From contig JASBTC010000110.1 of the NCBI GenBank assembly GCA_030148625.1, positions 1 to 5,189 of the forward strand: a stretch of DNA of 5,189 nucleotides, in the 5' to 3' direction. The notes under the pieces were generated by a model. That model did no database searches. It had not been told where the DNA came from and saw only the letters and a program-made list of their open reading frames with translations. Of this stretch, positions 1 through 5,189 are shown piece after piece (position 1 is the first letter of the stretch; every line of letters starts with the position of its first letter). Both the position numbers and the translations under genes were made by a program. The stretch comes from Sphingobium sp. (GTDB lineage Bacteria; Pseudomonadota; Alphaproteobacteria; Sphingomonadales; Sphingomonadaceae).

Positions 1-1047
1 GCGGGCACGCAGCAGGTCATTGCGCGTGACCCACATATGCTTGCCCTTGACGCCGACATCGAGCTGGAACTGATGATCGCCCGCCGCTTCGGTGGAAAAG
101 GCGATCTGGCGCTCGGAACGCATCACGAGGTTCTTGAGGAAGGGCGTCATCACCGCCGACGAATAGAAACCGGTCGGCGAGAAACGGTGAAGCAGCACAT
201 CGCCCGGATCCAGCGTGATCAGCTTGGATTTCCACGCTTCGGGAATCGGGCTCTCGCGCGTGAGCAACGGCCGCGTGCCGAACTGGAAGGCGATCGAGCC
301 GAGTTCGGGATTGTCGATCCAATCGTTCCAGTCGCGCAGGTGCCAGACGCCGCCGGCCATCACGATCGGCACATCGTCGGAGATGCCGCCTTCGCGCATC
401 GTGTCGCGCAGCGCCTTGACGCGCGGATAGGGATCCTCGGGCTTCAGCGGATCCTCGGCATTGGACAGGCCGTTATGCCCGCCGGCCAGCCAGGGATCTT
501 CATAGACCACCGCCGAAAGCCATTCCGCCGCCTTATGATAGGCACGCTTCCACAGGGCGCGGAAGGCGCGGCCCGAACTCACGATCGGCAGATAGCTGGT
601 CTCATAGGACGCGGCGATCTCGGACAGCTTGTAGGGCATGCCGGCACCACAGGTGACGCCGGACACCATGCCGCGCGTCCGTTCGAGCACGCCGTGCAGG
701 ATGCGCTGGGCGCCGCCCATTTCCCACAGCACGTTGATGTTGATCGCGCCCTTGCCCGACGACAGTTCGAAGGCGCGCTTCACCTGTTCGACGGCGCCCT
801 CGATCGCATATTCGATCAATTCCTCATGGCGCTCGCGCCGCGTGCGGCTGCGATAGACCTGCGGCACGATCTTGCCCGTCGGATCATAGCTGTCCGCGTT
901 GACCGCCGAGATGGTGCCGATACCGCCGGCCGCGGCCCAGGCGCCGGAGCTCATATGGTTGCTCGCCGAAATGCCCTTTCCGCCCTCGATGATCGGCCAG
1001 ACCTCGCGCCCGCGGTAGCTGATGGGCTTCAGACCCTTGAACAACAC
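1..1047 (-). CDS. Nitronate monooxygenase (2-nitropropane dioxygenase family) flavoprotein, C-terminus cut off by window edge
   Basis: Translating the minus strand from 1047 gives 349 open residues running off the left edge. The start reads MLFKGLKPISYRGREVW, then GGKGISASNH (about residues 22-31) and a Gly/Ala-rich stretch. Further on are SGVTCGAGMPYK (about 129-140), AGGHNG (188-193), PIVMAGGVW (227-235) and FQFGTRP (254-260). These fit the TIM-barrel, FMN-binding nitronate monooxygenase family (PF03060). The His in AGGHNG (residue 191) matches the family's conserved active-site His, and the two Gly-rich loops should hold the FMN phosphate. Family members oxidise alkyl nitronates in the cytoplasm, but many are annotated on fold alone, so the true substrate is uncertain. 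I recall relatives of about 460 residues, so roughly 110 are missing. An AAGGGAG ribosome site lies 4 nt before the GTG and 7 nt before an in-frame TTG at 1044. The TTG would give MFKGLKPISY, the usual family start, so 1044 is a real alternative. The gene is third in the minus-strand run. Confidence 0.9.
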   Translation of the reverse strand, partial: MLFKGLKPISYRGREVWPIIEGGKGISASNHMSSGAWAAAGGIGTISAVNADSYDPTGKIVPQVYRSRTRRERHEELIEYAIEGAVEQVKRAFELSSGKGAININVLWEMGGAQRILHGVLERTRGMVSGVTCGAGMPYKLSEIAASYETSYLPIVSSGRAFRALWKRAYHKAAEWLSAVVYEDPWLAGGHNGLSNAEDPLKPEDPYPRVKALRDTMREGGISDDVPIVMAGGVWHLRDWNDWIDNPELGSIAFQFGTRPLLTRESPIPEAWKSKLITLDPGDVLLHRFSPTGFYSSAVMTPFLKNLVMRSERQIAFSTEAAGDHQFQLDVGVKGKHMWVTRNDLLRAR

Positions 1048-1051
1048 GTCA

Positions 1052-1058
1052 CTCCCTT
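1052..1058 (-). promoter_or_regulatory. Ribosome binding site of the nitronate monooxygenase gene
   Basis: The minus strand reads AAGGGAG here, close to the anti-Shine-Dalgarno complement. It sits 4 nt from the GTG at 1047-1045 and 7 nt from the TTG at 1044-1042. The spacing slightly favours the TTG, while start-codon strength favours the GTG. Confidence 0.7.
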
Positions 1059-1111
1059 GATTTGTCCCAGATATAGGCGAAACAGGCGCAAAATGCGCGG
1101 TAAAAAACGGA

Positions 1112-2242
1112 TTAACCGGTCAATGCGCCGGACCGACCGACTGCGCCGCCGTAAAGCGATGCATAGCGCGCGATCATGCGTTCCTCGTCAAATTCCCCCA
1201 CCGCGCGCGCGCGATTGGCGGCCCCTACGCATTTCCTGAGGCTTTCGTCCAGCACCAAACTGCGCAGCGCCGCTTCGAACGGCGCCCCGGCAAGCATATT
1301 CCGGTTCTCGTCGGCAACCATCGCGAACACGTCGCCGACATCGGGGGATGCCACCGGTAACCCCGCCGCCATCGCCTCGACGACGGAAATCGGGAATTGC
1401 TCGCTCTTCGACGACAGCGCGAAGATATCGAACAAGCCGACATAGCGCCAAGGCCGATCGAGAAAGCCCGGCAGATGGACACGCCCCGCGATGCCCGCCG
1501 CCTGGGCAGCCGACAGGATGGCCGCGCGCTCCGGCCCCTCGCCCGCGATCACCAGGCGCGCATTTTCCGGCAGCGCGGCGACCGCCTTGACCAGGCGCGG
1601 CAGATCCTTGACCGCGCGCAGGCCCGCCACCGATCCGATCACGACCTCGCCGCGGCGACGGACGAAACCCGGAATGGCGCGCGCGTCGCGCTGTCCGGCA
1701 TAGCGCCGCACGTCGATGCCGTTGGCGATGCGCACGACGCGCCATTCGGGCTGCTTCCACGTCTTCAACGCGATCCGCTCGAGCGTCGCCGAAGGCACCA
1801 CCAGCGCCTGCGCCGCGGGCAGCGCGATCCGGCGGAAGATCGTCCGCTCGGTCTTCAGCCGCACCGCTTCATCCTCGTTGAAGCCGTCCTCATGATGGAT
1901 CAGCGGCGGCAATCCCTGTCCGAACAGCCGGCGCGCCATCACCCCGTCCATCGCGCCCCAATTATAACTCAGAACGAGATCGAAGCGGCGCATATAGCGC
2001 GCCAGCGCCTGATAACGCGCCACCGAGGGACGCCCGGTCAGCGATGGCGCATCCTGCGGAAAATCGACGCGGATGCCCGGGTCGATCGCGGCGCGGGCGC
2101 CCAGCGCATTCGGTACGCCGCTCAGGATCGTGTGCCGCGCCCGCGCGCCGAACGCATTCATCAGGCGCACCGCGCGCGCTTCCTTCCCACCCAGGTCGAA
2201 ACTCGAATGGAGATGGAGAATGTTGAGCGCGACCGCCCTCAC
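1112..2242 (-). CDS. Glycosyltransferase, GT4-type (GT-B fold)
   Basis: This 376-residue protein should move a sugar from a nucleotide-sugar donor to a glycan, lipid or other acceptor at the cytoplasmic face. The N-terminal Rossmann domain begins NILHLHSSFDLGGKEARA (residues 7-24), with the acceptor-side Gly pair at 18-19. The C-terminal donor domain begins near 199 (VVIGSVAGLRAVKDLP, with basic R209 and K212 where phosphate-binding residues are expected). It continues with VIAGEGPER (231-239) and the diagnostic E-x7-E motif, E281 to E289, in SSKSEQFPISVVEAMAAG. No signal peptide or membrane segment is seen. The length is normal for GT4. The start is GTG at 2242; its GTGA overlaps the TGA stop of the upstream hydrolase, which points to translational coupling, since only a weak GGGA ribosome site is visible. 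Donor and acceptor cannot be read from the sequence. The N-terminus faintly recalls exopolysaccharide/exosortase-associated transferases, but no such genes are in the window. Confidence 0.93.
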   Translation of the reverse strand: MRAVALNILHLHSSFDLGGKEARAVRLMNAFGARARHTILSGVPNALGARAAIDPGIRVDFPQDAPSLTGRPSVARYQALARYMRRFDLVLSYNWGAMDGVMARRLFGQGLPPLIHHEDGFNEDEAVRLKTERTIFRRIALPAAQALVVPSATLERIALKTWKQPEWRVVRIANGIDVRRYAGQRDARAIPGFVRRRGEVVIGSVAGLRAVKDLPRLVKAVAALPENARLVIAGEGPERAAILSAAQAAGIAGRVHLPGFLDRPWRYVGLFDIFALSSKSEQFPISVVEAMAAGLPVASPDVGDVFAMVADENRNMLAGAPFEAALRSLVLDESLRKCVGAANRARAVGEFDEERMIARYASLYGGAVGRSGALTG

Positions 2243-3099
2243 CCGGAAATCCCGGCAAGGAAACGGTCGATCGCGCGCGCCGCCACGGGCTCCTCCAGCG
2301 TCGGCGTGTGTCCGACACCGGGCACGACGACGCTCTTGGCGTTGCCCAGTCTTTTCTTCATCTGCGCCAGCGTGCCGACGCCGAGCACGTCGGACCGCTC
2401 GCCGCGTACGATCAGGACGGGCACGTCGCTCATCGCGTCGAGCGCTGGCCAGAGATCGACGCCCGCCTCACCCCCTGGCGCACGGAACGGCTCCGCGATC
2501 TTCGCGTCATAATCGGGAACGATCCGGCCCTGCGCATTGAGACGGTAGACCTGCTTGGCCATGCGCAACCATTGTTCCAGCGTATAGTCGGGATAGACTT
2601 CGCGGTTGAGCTCGGCGACCGCGCGCGCAGCATGGACCCAGGTCGGCCAGGCGGCGCTGCGCCCGACATAGGTGCGGATCCGGTCCAGCCCGGCCTGTTC
2701 GATCACGGGGCCGACATCGTTGAGCAATACCCCGGCCAGCCGCTCGCGGCCGGTCGCGGCGATCAGCATCGAGACGATCCCGCCAAGCGACGTGCCGAAC
2801 AGGATCAGGCGATCGAGACTCAGTTCGCCGATCAGACGGTCGAGATCCTGGGCATAGGTGAGCGGCACATAGCTCATCGGGTCCTTGGCATAGGCGCTCT
2901 CGCCACGCCCGCGCAGTTCGACGCAGATGACCCTGTGCCGTCCCGCCAGCCGCCCGGCCACGCCCTCGAAATCGCGCGCGTTGCGCGTGAGCCCGGGAAT
3001 ACACAGGATCGGCGGCCGCTCGTCCGACCCCGCATAGTCGCGATAATGCAGGCGCAGATTGTCGTTCGACCACCAATATCCGTCACTATACGCGGCCAT
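2239..3099 (-). CDS. Alpha/beta-fold hydrolase
   Basis: The 286-residue protein has the usual length for a single-domain alpha/beta hydrolase, a family that cleaves esters, lactones, C-C bonds or related substrates in the cytoplasm. The order of elements is complete. An oxyanion-hole strand and turn, ILCIPGLTRNARDF, spans residues 31-44, where Pro35-Gly36 replaces the common His-Gly. VELRGRGESA follows at 60-69. The nucleophile elbow GTSLGG puts Ser104 at 102-107. A helical cap occupies about 130-205. The acid is Asp237 in VRGERSDVL and the base is His264 in VPGVGHTPTLEEP. The ATG at 3099 has an AAGGG ribosome site 7 nt upstream. It heads the minus-strand run: its stop overlaps the glycosyltransferase start by 4 bp, and its start is 37 bp from the divergent selO start. 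The substrate is not recognisable; generic family names such as esterase or C-C hydrolase would be guesses. Confidence 0.93.
   Translation of the reverse strand: MAAYSDGYWWSNDNLRLHYRDYAGSDERPPILCIPGLTRNARDFEGVAGRLAGRHRVICVELRGRGESAYAKDPMSYVPLTYAQDLDRLIGELSLDRLILFGTSLGGIVSMLIAATGRERLAGVLLNDVGPVIEQAGLDRIRTYVGRSAAWPTWVHAARAVAELNREVYPDYTLEQWLRMAKQVYRLNAQGRIVPDYDAKIAEPFRAPGGEAGVDLWPALDAMSDVPVLIVRGERSDVLGVGTLAQMKKRLGNAKSVVVPGVGHTPTLEEPVAARAIDRFLAGISG
3065..3092 (+). promoter_or_regulatory. Candidate selO promoter inside the 5' end of the hydrolase gene
   Basis: TTCGAC (3065-3070) and TATACG (3087-3092, 4 of 6 to the -10 consensus) have a 16-nt spacer. Transcription from about 3099 would leave a leader of nearly 40 nt before the ATG at 3137, and would exclude the more upstream in-frame starts. 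The -35 match is poor. Confidence 0.2.
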
Positions 3100-3106
3100 G
3101 GTTGCG

Positions 3107-3111
3107 CCCTT
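3107..3111 (-). promoter_or_regulatory. Ribosome binding site of the alpha/beta hydrolase gene
   Basis: The minus strand reads AAGGG, 7 nt before the ATG at 3099-3097. This fixes the hydrolase start and shows that its leader lies within the divergent gap. Confidence 0.65.
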
Positions 3112-3125
3112 GCTGTCTTCGCCCC

Positions 3126-3139
3126 CATATCGCGATATG
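3126..3139. promoter_or_regulatory. Perfect 14-bp palindrome in the divergent gap, possible operator
   Basis: The sequence CATATCGCGATATG reads identically on both strands. It lies between the hydrolase and selO starts, and its last three bases are the selO ATG. A dimeric regulator bound here could act on both genes. It is AT-richer than its surroundings. Chance expectation for a 14-bp perfect palindrome is 1 in 16384 per position, so it is unlikely in a 37-bp gap but not surprising once in 5 kb. No regulator gene is in the window. Confidence 0.35.
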
Positions 3140-3154
3140 AACAGTTCCCGGCAA
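3126..3154 (-). promoter_or_regulatory. Candidate promoter of the minus-strand hydrolase-glycosyltransferase run
   Basis: On the minus strand TTGCCG (3154-3149, 4 of 6 to the -35 consensus) and GATATG (3131-3126, 3 of 6 to the -10) are separated by 17 nt. Transcription would begin near 3119 and give a leader of about 20 nt. The -10 lies inside the palindrome. It is a weak match, put forward mainly because of its position. Confidence 0.2.
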
Positions 3155-4570
3155 GCAACTCCTTACACACCCGAGCCCGCGATCCTCGCGCTCGCCGATA
3201 TGCTGGGCGATCCCGTCGCCGCGGCGGACTTTCCCAGGACCATCCTGCGGTTCCGCAACGACCGTGCCGCGGCCGGCATCGGGCTCGATCATCTCGACGA
3301 CGATGCGTGGATCGCGCATTTCGGGCGCTTCGTGCCTTTGCCGGGCAATCTGCCCGAGCCTCTGGCGCTGCGCTATCACGGGCATCAATTCCGCATGTAC
3401 AATCCCGATCTCGGCGACGGGCGCGGTTTCCTGTTCGCGCAGATGCGTGGCGCCGACGGTCGATTGATGGATCTGGGCACCAAGGGTTCGGGCCGGACAC
3501 CGTGGAGCCGCTTCGGTGACGGGCGCCTGACATTGAAGGGCGGCGTGCGCGAGATCCTGGCCACCGAGATGCTCGAGGCGCTGGGCGTCGACACGTCGAA
3601 GACCTTCTCGCTGATCGAGACCGGCGAAGCGCTCCAGCGCGGCGACGAGCCCTCCCCCACCCGGTCCGCCGTGATGGTGCGGCTCAGCCATGGCCATATC
3701 CGCATCGGCAGCTTCCAGCGGCTCGCGCATCTCGGCGATGCGGACAGCATGCGCCGATTGATCGACTATACGCTCGGCACCTATTTCGGCGACGTGCCCG
3801 GAGAGGACGGCGCCGTGCGCCTGCTGGCGCATGTCGTGCGCCGCGTGGCGCCGCTCGCGCCCAGCTATCTCGCCGCCGGATTTGTCCATGGCGTGCTCAA
3901 CACCGACAATATCAACGTCACCGGCGAGAGTTTCGATTACGGCCCGTGGCGTTTCACCCCCTTTTACGATCCCGCTTTCACCGCGGCCTATTTCGACCAG
4001 CAGGGGCTTTACGCCTTTGGCCGCCAGGCCGAGGCGATCCATTGGGACGTGATCCAGCTCGCCGTGGCGCTCCGCCTGGTCGCCGATGCCGAGGCCTTGG
4101 TGGCTGCGATCGAACCCTATGCCGCTTGCTACGAAGCCGCGCTGATCCGCCACCTGCTGTGGCGGCTCGGCGTGACGCCGCGCGGAGAGGTCGAGGACAA
4201 GGCGCTGATCGGCGCGATGGAACAGGCGCTGATGGCGCAAACGGTCGAGATCGACCGCTTATTCTTCGACTGGGCGGGCGGCGACCGCCGCGCGCCCTCC
4301 CCGGCCGATCCCGACTATGCCGATCCGGTCTTCGACGATTTCCGCTCGGCGGTCGCCGCCTATGCGCCGGCACGGACGCTCGACCATCCCTATTGGGCCG
4401 ATGAGGCACCCTGTTCGATGCATATCGGCGAGGTCGAAGCGATCTGGTCGCGCATCGCCGAGGCCGACGATTGGTCGGGGCTGCACGACAAGGTTGCCGC
4501 CGTCCGCCGCATGGGCGCCGCCATGGGGCCGCCACCCGCTTCGGGCGACGCCTTGACCTACCCCGCCTAA
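3137..4570 (+). CDS. selO: Protein adenylyltransferase SelO (YdiU family)
   Basis: SelO is a kinase-fold enzyme that transfers AMP from ATP to Ser, Thr or Tyr of target proteins and is linked to redox homeostasis. From the ATG at 3137 it has 477 residues, close to the bacterial norm. Family signatures run in order: LRYHGHQFRMYNPDLGDGRG (residues 78-97), TKGSGRTPWSRFGDGR (115-130, probable nucleotide-binding Lys116), VREILATEMLEALG (137-150, with the conserved acidic residues) and HGVLNTDNIN (251-260). FDYGP (266-270) follows, with Asp267 as the likely metal ligand. The C-terminal third is unlike E. coli YdiU: I cannot find the usual NPxxxxRN-type segment, and instead see PCSMHIGEVEAIW (425-437). 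Only two cysteines are present (331 and 426), with none at the C-terminus. In-frame starts at 3059 and 3098 would overlap the hydrolase gene. No good ribosome site precedes 3137, so the start is moderately certain. astD follows after 38 bp. Confidence 0.92.
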   Translation: MNSSRQATPYTPEPAILALADMLGDPVAAADFPRTILRFRNDRAAAGIGLDHLDDDAWIAHFGRFVPLPGNLPEPLALRYHGHQFRMYNPDLGDGRGFLFAQMRGADGRLMDLGTKGSGRTPWSRFGDGRLTLKGGVREILATEMLEALGVDTSKTFSLIETGEALQRGDEPSPTRSAVMVRLSHGHIRIGSFQRLAHLGDADSMRRLIDYTLGTYFGDVPGEDGAVRLLAHVVRRVAPLAPSYLAAGFVHGVLNTDNINVTGESFDYGPWRFTPFYDPAFTAAYFDQQGLYAFGRQAEAIHWDVIQLAVALRLVADAEALVAAIEPYAACYEAALIRHLLWRLGVTPRGEVEDKALIGAMEQALMAQTVEIDRLFFDWAGGDRRAPSPADPDYADPVFDDFRSAVAAYAPARTLDHPYWADEAPCSMHIGEVEAIWSRIAEADDWSGLHDKVAAVRRMGAAMGPPPASGDALTYPA

Positions 4571-4608
4571 TGGTGCTGGAGAAGGGATCGACCGGCCAGA
4601 GCAATCCA

Positions 4609-4992
4609 ATGAACCCGCAGGAAATCGTTTCGTTCGAACCCGCCACCGGCGCCATCCTGTGGCGCGGACCGGTCGGCGACGTCGATGCCGAAGTCGATAT
4701 CGCGCGGGGCGCATGGGCCGAATGGGCATCGCGCCCGCTGACCGTGCGGATCGAGACGATGCGTCGTTTCGGCAATGTCGTGCGCGCCCGAACCAGCGAT
4801 TTCGCCGATCGTATCGCACGCGAAACGGGCAAGCCGCTCTGGGAAGCGCGGACCGAGGTCGAGGCCGTCATCGACAAGGTCGACATCTCGGTCGCCGCGC
4901 ATAACGAGCGGACCGCGCATCGCCGGCTACTTCGGGCCGTCCGTTTTCGGATCCACGCCGACCAAGCTGTTCCAGGACTTCTTCGCCTTTGA
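4609..4992 (+). CDS. astD: N-terminal fragment of succinylglutamate-semialdehyde dehydrogenase AstD, broken near codon 105
   Basis: AstD oxidises N-succinylglutamate 5-semialdehyde to succinylglutamate with NAD+, the fourth step of the arginine succinyltransferase pathway. The ATG at 4609 gives MNPQEIVSFEPATGAILWRG, then VRIETMRRFGNVVRAR (residues 46-61), and ARETGKPLWEARTEVEAVIDKVDISV (70-95, as two overlapping blocks). All are typical of the AstD N-terminus in the aldehyde dehydrogenase superfamily. Resemblance stops at about ERTAHRR (100-106); the remaining 21 residues look random and end at a TGA at 4990-4992. The intact enzyme has roughly 470-490 residues, so the catalytic Cys and Glu and most of the NAD-binding domain are absent. 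The DNA beyond about 4920 instead encodes another protein in another frame. A start at 4570 (TAATG overlap with selO) is possible but would add an untypical 13-residue leader; a weak CAGAG precedes 4609. It probably shares a transcript with selO. Confidence 0.8.
   Translation: MNPQEIVSFEPATGAILWRGPVGDVDAEVDIARGAWAEWASRPLTVRIETMRRFGNVVRARTSDFADRIARETGKPLWEARTEVEAVIDKVDISVAAHNERTAHRRLLRAVRFRIHADQAVPGLLRL
4907..4927. other. Chimeric junction between astD and the FG-GAP-like gene
   Basis: To the left the DNA reads as AstD up to ERTAHRR (codons ending near 4926). To the right it reads as the repeat protein from about SGPRIAGY (4907-4930). The two readings overlap by some 15-20 nt, as expected when unrelated sequences are joined through a short stretch that both share. 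No insertion-sequence end, target duplication, attachment site or tRNA lies at the joint. Confidence 0.65.
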
Positions 4993-5189
4993 ACCGACCC
5001 TGACCAACGGCGTCTTCGTCGCAGTCGGCGACATCAACGGCGACGGGTTCGGCGACGTGATCGCGGGCGGCGGCCCCGGCGGCGGTCCCCGCGTCTCCGG
5101 CTTCAGCGGGGAGCAACTGATCGCCGGCGTGCGGTCCACCATCGCGAACTTCTTCGCCGGCGACCCGAACAACCGCGGCGGCATCCGCC
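4907..5189 (+). CDS. Internal fragment of an FG-GAP-like calcium-binding repeat protein, foreign to the preceding DNA
   Basis: Reading from 4907 to the right edge gives 94 codons without a stop and without a start of its own. It shows two tandem imperfect units of about 57-58 residues. GPRIAGYFG (from 4910) matches GPRVSGFSG (from 5084), and DFFAFEPTLTNGVF (from 4976) matches NFFAGDPNNRGGIR (from 5147). Between them VAVGDINGDGFGDVIAGGG (from 5021) has the D-x-NGDG calcium-loop pattern of FG-GAP/VCBS-type beta-propeller repeats. Such repeats usually sit in large secreted or surface proteins. The GGGPGGGPRV style is, as I remember it, abundant in Planctomycetota and foreign to sphingomonad AstD. 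The frame differs from that of astD by one position, so no fusion protein is made. The fragment is probably joined artificially; its function beyond calcium binding and a propeller fold cannot be inferred. Confidence 0.7.

Noticed and set aside
1086..1098. Small hairpin GCGCA-AAA-TGCGC between the glycosyltransferase and nitronate monooxygenase genes
   Set aside because: The stem is only 5 bp, and on the transcribed minus strand no uninterrupted U-run follows it, so a terminator is not supported. The 64-bp gap also shows no clear promoter, only a TATATC with no matching -35.
37..1239. 400-codon open frame on the plus strand
   Set aside because: It is antisense to the nitronate monooxygenase and crosses into the glycosyltransferase. 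Its translation is Arg/His/Asp-rich with no recognisable domain, a normal by-product of high-GC coding DNA.
1397..2512. 371-codon open frame on the plus strand
   Set aside because: It runs antisense through the glycosyltransferase and hydrolase genes, both of which have complete family motifs. The translation is Arg-rich and low in information.
3059..3136. Upstream in-frame starts for selO at 3059 and 3098
   Set aside because: They would overlap the hydrolase coding region, add residues with no family resemblance, and have no ribosome site. The 3137 start gives the normal family length.
2308..3519. 403-codon open frame on the plus strand
   Set aside because: It spans two divergent, well-supported genes and reads selO in a wrong frame. 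No coherent domain is visible.
3086..4240. 384-codon open frame on the minus strand
   Set aside because: It is antisense to selO, whose signatures are unmistakable. Its composition is typical of a shadow frame.
4570..4608. astD start at 4570 in a TAATG overlap with the selO stop
   Set aside because: The overlap is attractive for coupling, but the 13 extra residues are not AstD-like, whereas MNPQEIVSFEPATG at 4609 matches the usual start. It is kept only as an alternative.
4609..5189. A real AstD-FG-GAP fusion protein
   Set aside because: The two parts are in different reading frames and the astD frame stops at 4990-4992, so no fused product can be made without a frameshift.

Overview
The window is high-GC DNA with the codon usage and protein sequences of an alphaproteobacterium. 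The nitronate monooxygenase, glycosyltransferase, SelO and AstD proteins look most like those of Sphingomonadales; this is a judgement from memory, not a database search. Nearly all of positions 1-4920 is tightly packed chromosomal coding sequence, with no RNA genes, insertion sequences or CRISPR arrays.

Layout. The minus strand carries a run of three genes, read from right to left: an alpha/beta hydrolase (3099 to 2239), a GT4-type glycosyltransferase (2242 to 1112, start and stop overlapping by 4 bp), and, after a 64-bp gap, a nitronate monooxygenase-family flavoprotein (1047 to beyond the left edge). Divergently, on the plus strand, lies a SelO/YdiU-family protein adenylyltransferase (3137-4570). 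It is followed 38 bp later by the start of astD, succinylglutamate-semialdehyde dehydrogenase of arginine catabolism (from 4609). The divergent starts are only 37 bp apart, and the gap contains a perfect 14-bp palindrome that overlaps the selO start codon.

The right end is unusual. AstD is convincing for about 105 residues. Then, within roughly 4907-4927, the sequence switches in a different reading frame to two tandem units of a glycine/aspartate-rich FG-GAP-like calcium-binding repeat protein, of the kind common in Planctomycetota. That protein has no start here and runs off the right edge. Either this is an assembly or library chimera joined at a short shared sequence, which I think more likely, or it is a real illegitimate recombination that destroyed astD.

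Functionally the genes are housekeeping or accessory metabolism: FMN-dependent oxidation, sugar transfer, ester or related hydrolysis, AMPylation under redox stress, and arginine degradation. No shared pathway is obvious. I see no convincing undescribed system; the points most worth checking are the junction, the divergent control region and the divergent C-terminal part of the SelO protein.
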